A stretch of 52,783 nucleotides of DNA from Candidatus Sumerlaeaceae bacterium. GTDB lineage: Bacteria > Sumerlaeota > Sumerlaeia > Sumerlaeales > Sumerlaeaceae. A program made the position numbers and the translations under genes. Each line of letters opens with the position of its first letter. Position 1 is the stretch's first letter. The stretch spans positions 1 through 52,783 of the forward strand of contig JAOAAY010000024.1 of assembly GCA_026418615.1 (NCBI GenBank), read 5' to 3'. Positions 8,357 through 17,270 of the stretch are shown here, in pieces. The notes below the pieces were generated by a model. The model did not search any database and had not been told where the DNA came from. It saw only the letters and a list, made by a program, of their open reading frames with translations.

Positions 8357-9865
8357 ATGCCGTTTACGACAGGCCCGATGACAGTCCGCACTGCCAAACA
8401 GTCGAAATCCGGTTTTGATCCCGCGCTCAGGATTTTGTTGGAGAGCATTTCGGACCCCGGATTTTTGCTTAATCGCCGGCTTGAGATTGTCTTTGCCAAC
8501 GAGGCCGCAAGACACCGGTTTGGGCGTCATAGTTCGCCGCTTCGGGGACGGTTTGATGAGTTCTTTGCGGCCATGTTTCCGCACGAAGATCTCTCGGCTG
8601 TCAGATGTCGTCTTCGCGACTGTTTGCAATGTCCCTCCGAGACGCAAACTCATGCGTTTACGCTCGGAACCGGTGCATCCCGCTCTACGGTCAGGCTGAT
8701 TTGCTTGTGCAGCGGCCAACCGGCTTTCGACGATCCCCTAGCCCCCGTGCTGGCCGTGCTGTTTTCTGCGGACAACCTGTCGCGAGAATTGCCCCGCTTG
8801 GAGCGCGTCCTCGATTCGTCGGCCGACGGTGTGTTCATCGTAAACCGCGACAATCAGATTATCTATTTCAATCCCGCTTGCGAGCGCCTGACGGGCTGGC
8901 AACGCAGTCAAGGGGCCGTGCTGGTCCACGAATGTTCGGATGTCATGCGTTGCCACACGGAGACGGGTGAGAGCATGGGCAGCGATGCCCTGTGTCCGGC
9001 CAAGTTGATGGTTCAGCGTGGCGCCGTTCCGTCGGCCCACGAAATGCTCATCAACACGAGAAGCGGCGCTGAGAAGTGGATCGAGACCTCGTATTCTCCC
9101 ATTCGTAACGCGGCGGGGGAGATCGAATATGTGGTCGGGATCATGCGTGACATTGACGAGCGCAAACGCCTCGAAGCGCAATTGGCTCAGAGCCGCAACC
9201 TTGCCATGATGGGCCAGTTGGTGAGCGGCATTGCGCACGAGATTCGCAACCCTCTCGGCATCATTATGTCGAGCGTCGAAGTGATCCTCGACTCGTCCCG
9301 CAAACCGAGAGAACGGCGCGAGGCTGCCATGTTCATCAAAGACGAGGTTCACCGTCTGGACGCGCGCGTCCGGGATTTTCTCGCGTTCGCGCGTCCGCGC
9401 CCCGTCCTCGCCGAGCGCGTGGATCTCCACGCGCTTTTGCGGACACTGTTACTGTCCTATGTTTCAATGGAGAATGACCGGTTCGAAATCGAGACATCCT
9501 TCTGTATTGGGCATCCGGTGGTGGAGGCTGATCCCGATCAACTTCGCCAAGTCTTCCTCAATCTCATCATCAACGCGGACCAGGCAATGCCGACAGGTGG
9601 CCGTTTATCGGTCGAAACAAAAAGCGACGGTTCGACAGTGACGGTGCGATTTTGCGACACGGGACCGGGCATCCGGTCGGAGCATCTGCCCCGAATTTTC
9701 GACCCGTTTTTTACGACCAAACAGCGCGGCACCGGGTTGGGTCTGTCCATTGCTCACCAAATTGTGGTGGCTCATCGCGGGAAACTGGTGGCCCATAATC
9801 ATTCGGATGGCGTGGGTGCCGTGTTCGAGGTCACCCTGCCGGCGGCGACGGCTGTGTCGGCATGA
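8357..9865 (+). CDS. NtrB-like PAS sensor histidine kinase
   Basis: 502 residues with no transmembrane segment, so cytosolic. A degenerate PAS occupies about residues 25-140 and a clear PAS/PAC about 150-270. Then comes HisKA with the phosphoacceptor H294 in AHEIRNPL, and an HATPase_c domain with the N-box (N402, N406), G1 (DTGPGI, 434-439) and G2 (GTGLGLSI, 458-465). The second PAS holds C193, C199 and C213, the Cys spacing seen in many PAS domains of NtrC-type pathways. The stop overlaps the start of the response regulator, its presumed partner. The stimulus is unknown; the respiratory gene context would suit a redox or energy signal. Confidence 0.9.
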   Translation: MPFTTGPMTVRTAKQSKSGFDPALRILLESISDPGFLLNRRLEIVFANEAARHRFGRHSSPLRGRFDEFFAAMFPHEDLSAVRCRLRDCLQCPSETQTHAFTLGTGASRSTVRLICLCSGQPAFDDPLAPVLAVLFSADNLSRELPRLERVLDSSADGVFIVNRDNQIIYFNPACERLTGWQRSQGAVLVHECSDVMRCHTETGESMGSDALCPAKLMVQRGAVPSAHEMLINTRSGAEKWIETSYSPIRNAAGEIEYVVGIMRDIDERKRLEAQLAQSRNLAMMGQLVSGIAHEIRNPLGIIMSSVEVILDSSRKPRERREAAMFIKDEVHRLDARVRDFLAFARPRPVLAERVDLHALLRTLLLSYVSMENDRFEIETSFCIGHPVVEADPDQLRQVFLNLIINADQAMPTGGRLSVETKSDGSTVTVRFCDTGPGIRSEHLPRIFDPFFTTKQRGTGLGLSIAHQIVVAHRGKLVAHNHSDGVGAVFEVTLPAATAVSA

Positions 9866-11265
9866 TCGGACGCCCGCGCATCCTAATCGCGGAAGATGAG
9901 GAGCGTCTGCGCCGTTTGCTCGGCATGCTGCTGAGCGACACCGATTATGAGGTGAAATTTGCCGCAGACGGCGAAGAGGCAATTCGCCTTTTTGCCTCGG
10001 AGGGGTTCGACCTTGTTGTAACCGACATGCGCATGCCCGGGGCCGACGGGATGCAAGTGCTCGAAGCCGTCAAGACGCACCGCCCTGATGTGCCCGTTGT
10101 CGTCATGACGGCTTTTGGTTCCATCGAGAGCGCTGTCGAGGCCATGCGCGCTGGCGCCGTGGATTATGTGACAAAGCCTTTTGAGGCTGAGCGTTTCAAG
10201 TTGTCGCTGGAGCGTGCGCTCGGGGTCGGGCGGCTTTTGAGCGAGAATTGGCAACTGCGGCGAGAGGTGCGTGAACGCCACAACCTTGAGCACATCGTAG
10301 CCGAGTCGCCAGCGATGCAGCGCGTGCTTCAAGCGGCGCGTCAAGTCGCAGCGTCAAATGCAACTGTGCTGCTTACGGGGCCGAGCGGCTGTGGTAAAGA
10401 GGTCATAACGCGGTTCATTCACGAACTCAGTCCTCGCGCGCGGGGTCCGTTCGTAGCCGTTAATTGTGCTGCCATTCCCGAAAACCTTCTCGAAAGTGAC
10501 CTCTTCGGCCACGAACGGGGGGCCTTCACGGGTGCCACGGAGCGCAAAGTTGGAAAATTTGAATTGGCCAGCGGTGGCACTCTCTTTCTCGACGAAATCG
10601 CCGAGATGCCGCTGGCGCTGCAGGCAAAGGTACTGCGGGCTATCGAGACGCAGGTTATCGAACGCGTAGGCAGTACCAGATCCATCAAAACGGATATCCG
10701 GTTTATCGCAGCAACGAATGCCCGTCTGGCTGAAGCCGTCGCGGCCGGCCGCTTTCGCGGAGACCTGTTCTTCCGGCTGAATGTCTTTCCGATCGAAATT
10801 CCGTCGCTGTCCGAGCGGCGCGCCGATATCATGCCCCTCACGCAATTGTTTCTGGAAAAAGCGTGTGCGCAGATGGGAAAGCGCGTTCCCTCGATTCCAC
10901 CAGAGACGCGCAGGCTCATCGAGCACTACGCGTGGCCGGGCAATGTCCGCGAACTGCAAAATGCCGTCGAACGGGCGACCATTCTGCTCACTGGCGAACG
11001 GCTGCTGCCGGAACTGCTCGGAATCGCAGGAACGGGACTCGGCGCGGTGAGCGGCGGCAGCATGTTCACAATCCCGGCGTCGGGGTTTTCTCTTGAGGAG
11101 CATGAGCGGTCGCTGTTGGTGCAGGCGCTTCAGCGCACGGGTTACAACAAAAGCCGGGCGGCGCGGCTGCTTGGCGTTTCTCGCGCGACGCTGCGCTATC
11201 GGCTGGAAAAATTCGGGCTGCTGGATGCGCCTGCGGCGGGTGAGCCGCAGCGGTCAAATCCCTAG
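9862..11265 (+). CDS. NtrC-family sigma-54 response regulator
   Basis: 467 residues in the standard order. The receiver domain has the acid pair E11/D12, phosphoacceptor D55 and K105. The AAA+ ATPase (about 143-385) has Walker A GPSGCGKE at 173-180, the sigma-54 contact loop GAFTGA at 220-225 and Walker B LFLDEI at 241-246. A Fis-type helix-turn-helix lies at about 412-452. The Walker A differs slightly from the usual GESGTGKE, but the catalytic Gly-Lys is kept. It should activate sigma-54 promoters when phosphorylated by the kinase encoded just upstream. It converges on the Nudix gene with a 12-base overlap of 3' ends. Confidence 0.95.
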   Translation: MIGRPRILIAEDEERLRRLLGMLLSDTDYEVKFAADGEEAIRLFASEGFDLVVTDMRMPGADGMQVLEAVKTHRPDVPVVVMTAFGSIESAVEAMRAGAVDYVTKPFEAERFKLSLERALGVGRLLSENWQLRREVRERHNLEHIVAESPAMQRVLQAARQVAASNATVLLTGPSGCGKEVITRFIHELSPRARGPFVAVNCAAIPENLLESDLFGHERGAFTGATERKVGKFELASGGTLFLDEIAEMPLALQAKVLRAIETQVIERVGSTRSIKTDIRFIAATNARLAEAVAAGRFRGDLFFRLNVFPIEIPSLSERRADIMPLTQLFLEKACAQMGKRVPSIPPETRRLIEHYAWPGNVRELQNAVERATILLTGERLLPELLGIAGTGLGAVSGGSMFTIPASGFSLEEHERSLLVQALQRTGYNKSRAARLLGVSRATLRYRLEKFGLLDAPAAGEPQRSNP

Positions 11266-11766
11266 CGGCTCAATGGCGCGCAGAGTTTCTGTAAAAGCAG
11301 GGGAGAAGGGCCGCGCAAAAGTCGCTACCATCGCCCGTACAGCACTCATTTCAACGGGCTCAACGCAAAGCACTTCCTCGGCCTTTGGCCTGACGGGATC
11401 GCTGATGATTGTCTTGTAAACGGCGATGAATTCGTGCCCCGTGGCTTCCGAAGGGCCGTGTTTTGTCAGGAATTGCAGCGGTCCGGACTCAACTCCGAGT
11501 TCCTCCAGCACTTCGCGGCGGGCCGTTTGTTCGTAATCTTCTCCGGGTGCCACATGGCCGCCTACGCACTCCCAGTGCAAGGGGTAGGTGTCCTTTGTCG
11601 CGCTGCGCTGCTGCAAAAGCAGCATCCCGTTTCCATTGAAAACGAGGACATGGACTGCGCGATGCAGGAGTTTGTCGCGGTGAATGACGCGGCGCGAGGC
11701 TTCGCCCACCACGCGATCCAGCGCATCCACAACGACCAGCAACTCGTCCTGATTGTCCGTCGTCAT
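11254..11766 (-). CDS. Nudix hydrolase, IDI/YfcD-like
   Basis: 170 residues. The Nudix box is complete: G-x5-E-x7-R-E-x2-E-E-x-G, beginning at the GGHVAPGED segment, so metal-dependent pyrophosphohydrolase activity is expected. The flanking sequence (LLHRAVHVLVFN, WECVGGHV) resembles the YfcD / isopentenyl-diphosphate isomerase-like branch, whose substrates are mostly unknown. A TTG nine bases upstream would extend it; I prefer the ATG at 11766. It is the only minus-strand gene between the NtrC-type regulator and sdhB. Confidence 0.85.
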   Translation of the reverse strand: MTTDNQDELLVVVDALDRVVGEASRRVIHRDKLLHRAVHVLVFNGNGMLLLQQRSATKDTYPLHWECVGGHVAPGEDYEQTARREVLEELGVESGPLQFLTKHGPSEATGHEFIAVYKTIISDPVRPKAEEVLCVEPVEMSAVRAMVATFARPFSPAFTETLRAIEPLGI

Positions 11767-11870
11767 GCGGGACAATCACCATGGCCCGGGATCCGCGCGC
11801 AACTCCAAGCATGCCCGTGCACCGGGGCAAACAGTTGACTCTCAGGGCGCACGACCGCGTGGATAAGCCC

Positions 11871-12587
11871 ATGGCAGAGATGGACGGCGGCGGGGCGGCT
11901 GCACCGATGCGTGGTGCTTGCGGGATTCCCTATGGGGTCGTCATGGTGTTGGCTGGCGCTTCTGCTGTTGTTGCTTATGCGGTTTTGCGCGTGCCGGAAT
12001 GGCGCGCCGCCCTGATGGCAATGGCATCTCACCGGGTGGATACGCCTGATACCCGCCTCTGCAGCATGCTCGCGCCGCGCTCCGTCGCACTGGCGGGCGC
12101 TGGCGCGTTGGTCACCTGCATGCTTGCCTATTGTTTTGCTGGAACGCGCCAGATTTTGAGCGTGCGTTTACCATGGGCTATGGCCGTGGTAACTTGGGCA
12201 AGCCTGACCCATGCGCTCATCGCGGCCGCCATTGTAATCAATACATTGTACTACTTTCCCCGTCAGTACGGTCGGCCTCTTTGGTCGGTCACGCCTGATG
12301 AGGTGCTCACGCATGTGCTGCCGCAGGCATGGCCCGATGCGAAGGCGCTTCGGCGACTTGCCGGTGCTCAGGCCCGTTTCGCATTTCGGCCGCCGGATCA
12401 GGATCCATTTTTTCTGCCGGCCCTAACCTACCCTCTCGAGTTCTACGATATCTGGCCTCGCGACGAGTCAGACTGGCTGTCAGATGCGGAGTTTGTGAAA
12501 GCCGCCCGAAAATTGCGCCTGACCCACCTGCTGCGATATGAGCCCCATAACCGCCAACACCCGCTGTGGCTGCGGGCGTTGGATTAG
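11871..12587 (+). CDS. Membrane protein of unknown function (three TM helices)
   Basis: About 238 residues with three hydrophobic helices in the first half and a soluble C-terminal half rich in Pro, Trp and Tyr, including an LRLTHLLRYEPHN tail. I do not recognise the family. The frame is open to an ATG at 11781, but that would leave only 14 bases to the divergent Nudix gene and add a low-complexity polar N-terminus, so the ATG at 11871 is preferred. It lies 9 bases before a probable GT-C glycosyltransferase and may work with it. Confidence 0.55.
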   Translation: MAEMDGGGAAAPMRGACGIPYGVVMVLAGASAVVAYAVLRVPEWRAALMAMASHRVDTPDTRLCSMLAPRSVALAGAGALVTCMLAYCFAGTRQILSVRLPWAMAVVTWASLTHALIAAAIVINTLYYFPRQYGRPLWSVTPDEVLTHVLPQAWPDAKALRRLAGAQARFAFRPPDQDPFFLPALTYPLEFYDIWPRDESDWLSDAEFVKAARKLRLTHLLRYEPHNRQHPLWLRALD

Positions 12588-12596
12588 CGCCTCGTT

Positions 12597-13970
12597 ATGC
12601 CTCTCTTGGGAACCATGGCTCTCCTTGCGGCCATCATGGCGGTGGGAGCGGCGCTCCTAAGTGCAGCCGGCCGCACGGCGGTGGGGCATCTTTCGTGGCC
12701 GGAACGAGTGGCCTTTGCGTTTCTCCTCGGCGCGGCCGCCGGCGGCTTGGTGACTTTGTTCATCCTGCTTGGCGGTGCGCGGTACGCGGGCTGGTGGTGG
12801 GCGGTGTTGGGAGTTGCTGGTCTGAGTGTCTCAGCCGTGCGCCGCTCGGTGCTCTCTCACCCGGCCAACCAAGCCAAAATAGAGCAAACCGCTACCGAGA
12901 GAGTCGTCGGCGTCGGCATGTTGGGGGCTTTTCTGTGGGCCGCAGTCCTTGCCTTTCATCTGCCGCCTACAGATTACGATAGTTTGGCCATTTGGGGGCA
13001 CCGTCTTCAAGTTTTGCTTGAGGAGCGCGTGCTGGTTACGCCCAGCCTGCGCGACCCGCTGCGATTTGTGGCTCAGCCTTTGCATCCGTATCTCGTTACG
13101 GTCTTGGAGGCGTCGTTTTGTGTTGCGGCCGGCGGATACAGCGCTGCCGCGAGGAATTTACCTTATTTGTTGATGTTCGGTTGCTACCTCGTGCTGGTTG
13201 CCGGTGCAGCCCGCAGGCTGGCTGCTCCATGGCGACGCTTGGCCCTCTTGGCCGGGGCTGGCTTGATGCCGGTTCTCCCCTCTGCTGCGGTCTGGCTCTC
13301 AGCGCGCGAGTTCCTGATGGCGGTTTTGGGTTTTGCCTGTGTCCGAGCCATGATCCTTTGGATTGAATCCGGCTCAAGGGGTGCGGCGCTTCTGGCGGCT
13401 CTCCTCGCGGTTGCAACCCAGCAGGTGAAAATTGAAGGGTTGCCGTTATCCGTCGGTTTTCTCGCAGGCGTGGCGTTTTGGGGACTGTTTGGCGGCATGG
13501 ATCGGGGCGCAGGCCTGCGGACCATTGCATGCGCAGCCACTGTCTTCATTCTGATGATTCCATGGAGTCTGGCACGCCAGTCTATCCCTCCCGTCCATGT
13601 GGAAGGCTTGGTCAAGGGTTTTGATATTTCTCTTGTGATCAACGGACGCTATCTGCTCGAAGCCGTGCGCGTTATGACCGCAGAGGTTTTCGCGCGACCG
13701 GAACTGTACGGTTTGGCCGGACTGGCTGTTCTGGCGGGCCTTGCAACTGGTTGGCAACGCGCGACATGGCGCCAGCGCGTGGCGATCCTGCTGCCACCCG
13801 CGCTGCTCTTGGCAGCGATTCTTGCGAATCTGTCCGCTCGCGTCGGGGAAGGGCCGGACCGCCTCCTGTCGCTCCCGCGGCGGATGATGATCGTCATGCC
13901 AGCATTGCTGTTGGCGTCGCTCGCTGTGTTTCCAACTAACAGGTGTGCGACCACCAGCGCTGACGAGTGA
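12597..13970 (+). CDS. Polytopic membrane protein, probable GT-C glycosyltransferase
   Basis: 457 residues with roughly ten hydrophobic helices. After the third or fourth helix comes an acidic loop, HLPPTDYDSLAIWGHR (about residues 120-135). GT-C enzymes (the PMT/ArnT superfamily) place a catalytic Asp in the first large external loop, and the downstream LHPYL segment also fits that fold. These enzymes use polyprenyl-phosphate sugars at the periplasmic face. Sequence support is structural rather than motif-perfect, so the substrate is unknown. It follows another membrane protein gene by 9 bases and ends 9 bases before the convergent sdhB. Confidence 0.55.
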   Translation: MPLLGTMALLAAIMAVGAALLSAAGRTAVGHLSWPERVAFAFLLGAAAGGLVTLFILLGGARYAGWWWAVLGVAGLSVSAVRRSVLSHPANQAKIEQTATERVVGVGMLGAFLWAAVLAFHLPPTDYDSLAIWGHRLQVLLEERVLVTPSLRDPLRFVAQPLHPYLVTVLEASFCVAAGGYSAAARNLPYLLMFGCYLVLVAGAARRLAAPWRRLALLAGAGLMPVLPSAAVWLSAREFLMAVLGFACVRAMILWIESGSRGAALLAALLAVATQQVKIEGLPLSVGFLAGVAFWGLFGGMDRGAGLRTIACAATVFILMIPWSLARQSIPPVHVEGLVKGFDISLVINGRYLLEAVRVMTAEVFARPELYGLAGLAVLAGLATGWQRATWRQRVAILLPPALLLAAILANLSARVGEGPDRLLSLPRRMMIVMPALLLASLAVFPTNRCATTSADE

Positions 13971-13979
13971 CCGGTGTCG

Positions 13980-14732
13980 CTACGACTTAAAGAACCGCGT
14001 CAGAGCGTGAATGGTGATTTGCCTGCCGACATCCGCGATCGAATCGGTGAGTGGAATGCTCTTCGGGCAAACACGCACACAGTTTTGCGCGTTGCCGCAT
14101 GCGTGCACTCCGCCCGGCCCCATTAGTGCGTCCAGCCGCACGGCTTTGTGCATCTTGCCCGTCGGGTGAGCGTTGAACAGTCTGACTTGGGAAATGGCTG
14201 CCGGCCCGATAAAATCCGAGTGGTCATTCACCTGAGGGCAGGCCTCCAAGCAGCATCCGCAGGTCATGCACTTGGCCAGTTCGTACATCTTCTCCCGTTC
14301 GGATTCAGCCATGCGCGGACCCGGGCCAAGGTCATAGGTTCCGTCTATCGGAATCCACGCTTTCACGCGCTTGAGGTTTTCGAACATGGAACTGCGGTCT
14401 ACGACAAGGTCGCGGACGACCGGGAATTTCGTCAAGGGCTCGAGCACAATGGGGTCACCGATCTTATCCACCAAAGCAGAACAAGCCTGCCGCGGAACCC
14501 CGTTGATGATCATGGAGCAAGAGCCGCAGACCTCTTCAAGGCAGGCAGATTCCCACACAACCGGCGCCACGCGTTTGCCCTCGGCCGTCACAGGGTTCAT
14601 CTGGATTTCCATGAGCAAGGAAATCACATTCATGTTGGGCTTGCGGGTAACCGAAAATGTCTCCCAATAGGGAGCGCTGTCTGAATCCCGCTGGCGCTTA
14701 ATCTTGACGGTGATGGAGCCGTTGCTGGTCAC
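13980..14732 (-). CDS. sdhB: Succinate dehydrogenase / fumarate reductase iron-sulfur subunit
   Basis: 250 residues with all three cluster sites. The [2Fe-2S] ligands are C64, C69, C72 and C84. The C-x2-C-x2-C-x3-C-P block supplies C155, C158 and C161 for the [4Fe-4S] cluster with C222, and C165 with C212 and C218 for the [3Fe-4S] cluster. SdhB carries electrons from the flavoprotein SdhA to the membrane quinone site. The start is GTG at 14732; no in-frame start lies upstream before a stop. It stands alone: neither sdhA nor sdhC/D flanks it, and both neighbours are on the other strand. Confidence 0.93.
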   Translation of the reverse strand: MTSNGSITVKIKRQRDSDSAPYWETFSVTRKPNMNVISLLMEIQMNPVTAEGKRVAPVVWESACLEEVCGSCSMIINGVPRQACSALVDKIGDPIVLEPLTKFPVVRDLVVDRSSMFENLKRVKAWIPIDGTYDLGPGPRMAESEREKMYELAKCMTCGCCLEACPQVNDHSDFIGPAAISQVRLFNAHPTGKMHKAVRLDALMGPGGVHACGNAQNCVRVCPKSIPLTDSIADVGRQITIHALTRFFKS

Positions 14733-14868
14733 GATGGCATCAACCTCGCTGTGTGGAGTTCGGTTTGGTGTCAGGTATTCCGTGTTTTCGCGGGCATTCT
14801 ATCGGCATCTCCAGGGATTGTGTTGCGGTTGAAATTACCTGAGAGCCCCGAGCAAGTGAAAGGCGGTC

Positions 14869-16137
14869 ATGTCGGGTCAACTCAAACGGGTGCTTTTGTT
14901 TCTGGGGAGCGCGGCCCTGTCGCCTTTTGTTCTGCTGCTGGCCGCCTGGCAATGGTTGGCTTGGCGGACATGGCGGCGCAGGCGTCTGCGAGCAGGCCCT
15001 GTCGTCTTGGTGTACTCGCAGGTCGCGTGGGACGAGGTTTGGCAGCGTCCTCAAGAGTTTGCATGGCGACTGGCACGCACCCGCTGCGTTGTGTATGTGT
15101 CGCCCGTCCAAGTGCATCAGTGGCTGGTCACCTTAGGTCTGCGGTGGCGTCCCGTGCGCGACAATCCGTGCGGGCGCGACCTCATCGTTGTGTCGCCGCT
15201 GGTTTTCAGCGGGCATTTCAAAAGCCGACGGATAAACCATATAAACAGGTGGGTCGAGCGGGTTTGGCTATCAGCGTTCCTGCGCGATCCGGGCGGTCTT
15301 GATCTGCTGGTCAACACTCCGTTCGCAGTCCCAATAGTTCAATGGCTTGAGGCGGCTGGCCGGCGCGCTCCCCGAAAACTGCGCAAGGTTGTGTATGATG
15401 TCATCGATGATTTTGCAGCATTCTCGTGGGCGCCTGCATTTTGCCGTCCGTGGGACGAGTGGCTCACAGCCCGTGCGGACGATTTGGTTACCGGGACGCA
15501 GGCTTTGCTGGAGCAGCGAAGTGCGGTGCGATCAGACGCCGAATTTATCCCATGCGGCGTGGATTTCGAATTGTTTTCCAGAGAAGTGCCCGTGCCTGCG
15601 GATGTGGCCGCATTGCCCCGTCCCATGATCGGGTATATCGGCTCGGTGGGTGAACGGCTGGACTTCGGTCTTCTCGCTCGTCTGGCCCGGGAGTTCCCGT
15701 CTGCGTCGTTTGTGCTGGTTGGTCCTGTCCAGCCAACGCAGGACGGTCTTCCGCAGGCCCCGAACATCCATTACCTTGGCTTGCGGCGCCACGATCAGTT
15801 GCCGGGGTACGCCCGAGCCTTCTCTGTCGCTCTCATACCGTTTCGGATCAACGCGGCCACCCGGATGCTCAATCCCGTCAAAACGCTGGAATATCTTGCC
15901 GCCGGTCTCCCCGTGGTCTCAACCGCGCTGCCCGACATCGTCCGGCTCTTTCACGATGTTGTGCGTGTAGCGCGAGACGAGAGCGAGTTCGTGCGGCATG
16001 TTCGCGAGGCTCTCGACCGTCCGGATCCCGCCCTGCGCGCGAGAGGCATCGAACGCGCGCGGCATGCGTCGTGGGACTCGATGACGGATGCCATAGCCCG
16101 ACGGCTGGAGGGCGCGGAGGACGGGAGGCTCATGTGA
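14869..16137 (+). CDS. GT4-type glycosyltransferase with N-terminal membrane anchor (TuaH-like)
   Basis: 422 residues. One hydrophobic helix (about 8-31) is followed by an Arg-rich stretch and a GT-B fold. The segment VVYDVIDDFAAF (about 168-179) is typical of the TuaH-like branch that builds envelope polysaccharides. The C-terminal Rossmann half has IGYIGSVGERLD and the nucleotide-sugar motif NPVKTLEYLAAGLPVVST. It starts the plus-strand envelope operon, is divergent from sdhB across a 136-base gap, and overlaps the next glycosyltransferase start (GTGA at 16134-16137). Confidence 0.85.
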   Translation: MSGQLKRVLLFLGSAALSPFVLLLAAWQWLAWRTWRRRRLRAGPVVLVYSQVAWDEVWQRPQEFAWRLARTRCVVYVSPVQVHQWLVTLGLRWRPVRDNPCGRDLIVVSPLVFSGHFKSRRINHINRWVERVWLSAFLRDPGGLDLLVNTPFAVPIVQWLEAAGRRAPRKLRKVVYDVIDDFAAFSWAPAFCRPWDEWLTARADDLVTGTQALLEQRSAVRSDAEFIPCGVDFELFSREVPVPADVAALPRPMIGYIGSVGERLDFGLLARLAREFPSASFVLVGPVQPTQDGLPQAPNIHYLGLRRHDQLPGYARAFSVALIPFRINAATRMLNPVKTLEYLAAGLPVVSTALPDIVRLFHDVVRVARDESEFVRHVREALDRPDPALRARGIERARHASWDSMTDAIARRLEGAEDGRLM

Positions 16138-17270
16138 GGATCGCGATTGACGCACGCTACCTCGGGGCTGAGTATACGGGCATCGGTGTGTACTCGCGCC
16201 ACCTGTTGGAGTCGTTGGCGCGCTTGGACCATGAAAACGAGTACCTGGTGGTGACTCACGCGTCATACCGGGGCGGGCTGGAACTCGCGGATAACTTCGA
16301 GGTGGTCACCGATGCAAGCCGTCCGGTATCGCTCCGGACGCTGTGCACGATGCAGCGCGCCCTGGCACCATTCGAGGCGGATGTGCTTCACTCGCTCTTT
16401 CCGCTGGCACCCCTGCTCTGGCGCAAGAAACTCGTTGTCATGGCTTATGATCTCCAGCCCTTGCTCGACCCCCAATTCACAGGCATGCGTCATCCCGTCC
16501 TGCGATCGCTGTACGACATTTTTTACCGGTTCAGTTACCCGGCGTGCCTGCGCAAAGCGGATTATGTGATCAGCACTTCCTATGCCACGAAACAGGATAT
16601 AAAAATGTTGTTTCCGGATGTGGCGGAGAAGGTGCTTGTTGTTCACGGCGGCATTGCGCCGGAAGAGATCAGCCGCCCATCCCCGGAGGAGATCGAGCGG
16701 GTGCGTGAAAAGTATGACTTGCCGCGGCGCTTCCTCTTTTATCTCGGCTCCACGCGCCCCAACAAGAATCTCATGCAGATGCTCGAAGCGTTTGAAGAGT
16801 TTATCCAGCGCCACCCCGAACACCAAGACCTGCACTGGGTCATGGTGGTCAGTCAGGATCGGTTTTTTGATCCGGTTTTTACGCGCATCCGGGAACGGAA
16901 CCTGCTGGGCCGGGTGAGGATCCATGAGCAGGTGAGCGAGGCGGAGAAAGCCGTGTTTTTCTCCCAAGCGGAGTTACTTTATTATGTGACCAAATGGGAA
17001 GGGTTCGGGCTTCCCGTGCTGGAGGCGCAAGGCATCGGGCTGCCAGTGCTGGCGTCAACTCATGCGTCGTTGCCCGAAGTCTGTGGCACGGCCGCCCTGA
17101 TGGCTGATCCCGACGATAAGGACAGCATCGTTGAGGCCCTTGAAAAGTTCTACGGAGACCCCGGACTCCAGCGTGTCATGGTCGAGCGCGGTTTGGAAAA
17201 TGTGAAGCGTTTCAACTGGGAGAAGGTGGCGCGGGAGGTTCTTGCGCTGTACACTCATTTGCTCACATGA
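16134..17270 (+). CDS. GT4-family glycosyltransferase
   Basis: 378 residues from the GTG at 16134. The N-terminus (VRIAIDARYLGAEYTGIGVY) is the standard GT4 acceptor-side strand and Gly loop. The C-terminal half holds FYLGSTRPNKN and the catalytic E-x7-E element KWEGFGLPVLEAQG, which binds the nucleotide sugar. The GTG overlaps the previous stop, and the longer frame from 16071 runs back into the upstream gene, so the GTG is preferred. Its own stop overlaps the waaA start (ATGA at 17267). Context points to a sugar transferase of LPS core or another surface glycan. Confidence 0.88.
   Translation: MRIAIDARYLGAEYTGIGVYSRHLLESLARLDHENEYLVVTHASYRGGLELADNFEVVTDASRPVSLRTLCTMQRALAPFEADVLHSLFPLAPLLWRKKLVVMAYDLQPLLDPQFTGMRHPVLRSLYDIFYRFSYPACLRKADYVISTSYATKQDIKMLFPDVAEKVLVVHGGIAPEEISRPSPEEIERVREKYDLPRRFLFYLGSTRPNKNLMQMLEAFEEFIQRHPEHQDLHWVMVVSQDRFFDPVFTRIRERNLLGRVRIHEQVSEAEKAVFFSQAELLYYVTKWEGFGLPVLEAQGIGLPVLASTHASLPEVCGTAALMADPDDKDSIVEALEKFYGDPGLQRVMVERGLENVKRFNWEKVAREVLALYTHLLT

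Noticed and set aside
10354..11103. Minus-strand frame of 249 codons opposite the NtrC-type regulator
   Set aside because: No family resemblance; it lies wholly inside a fully conserved gene.
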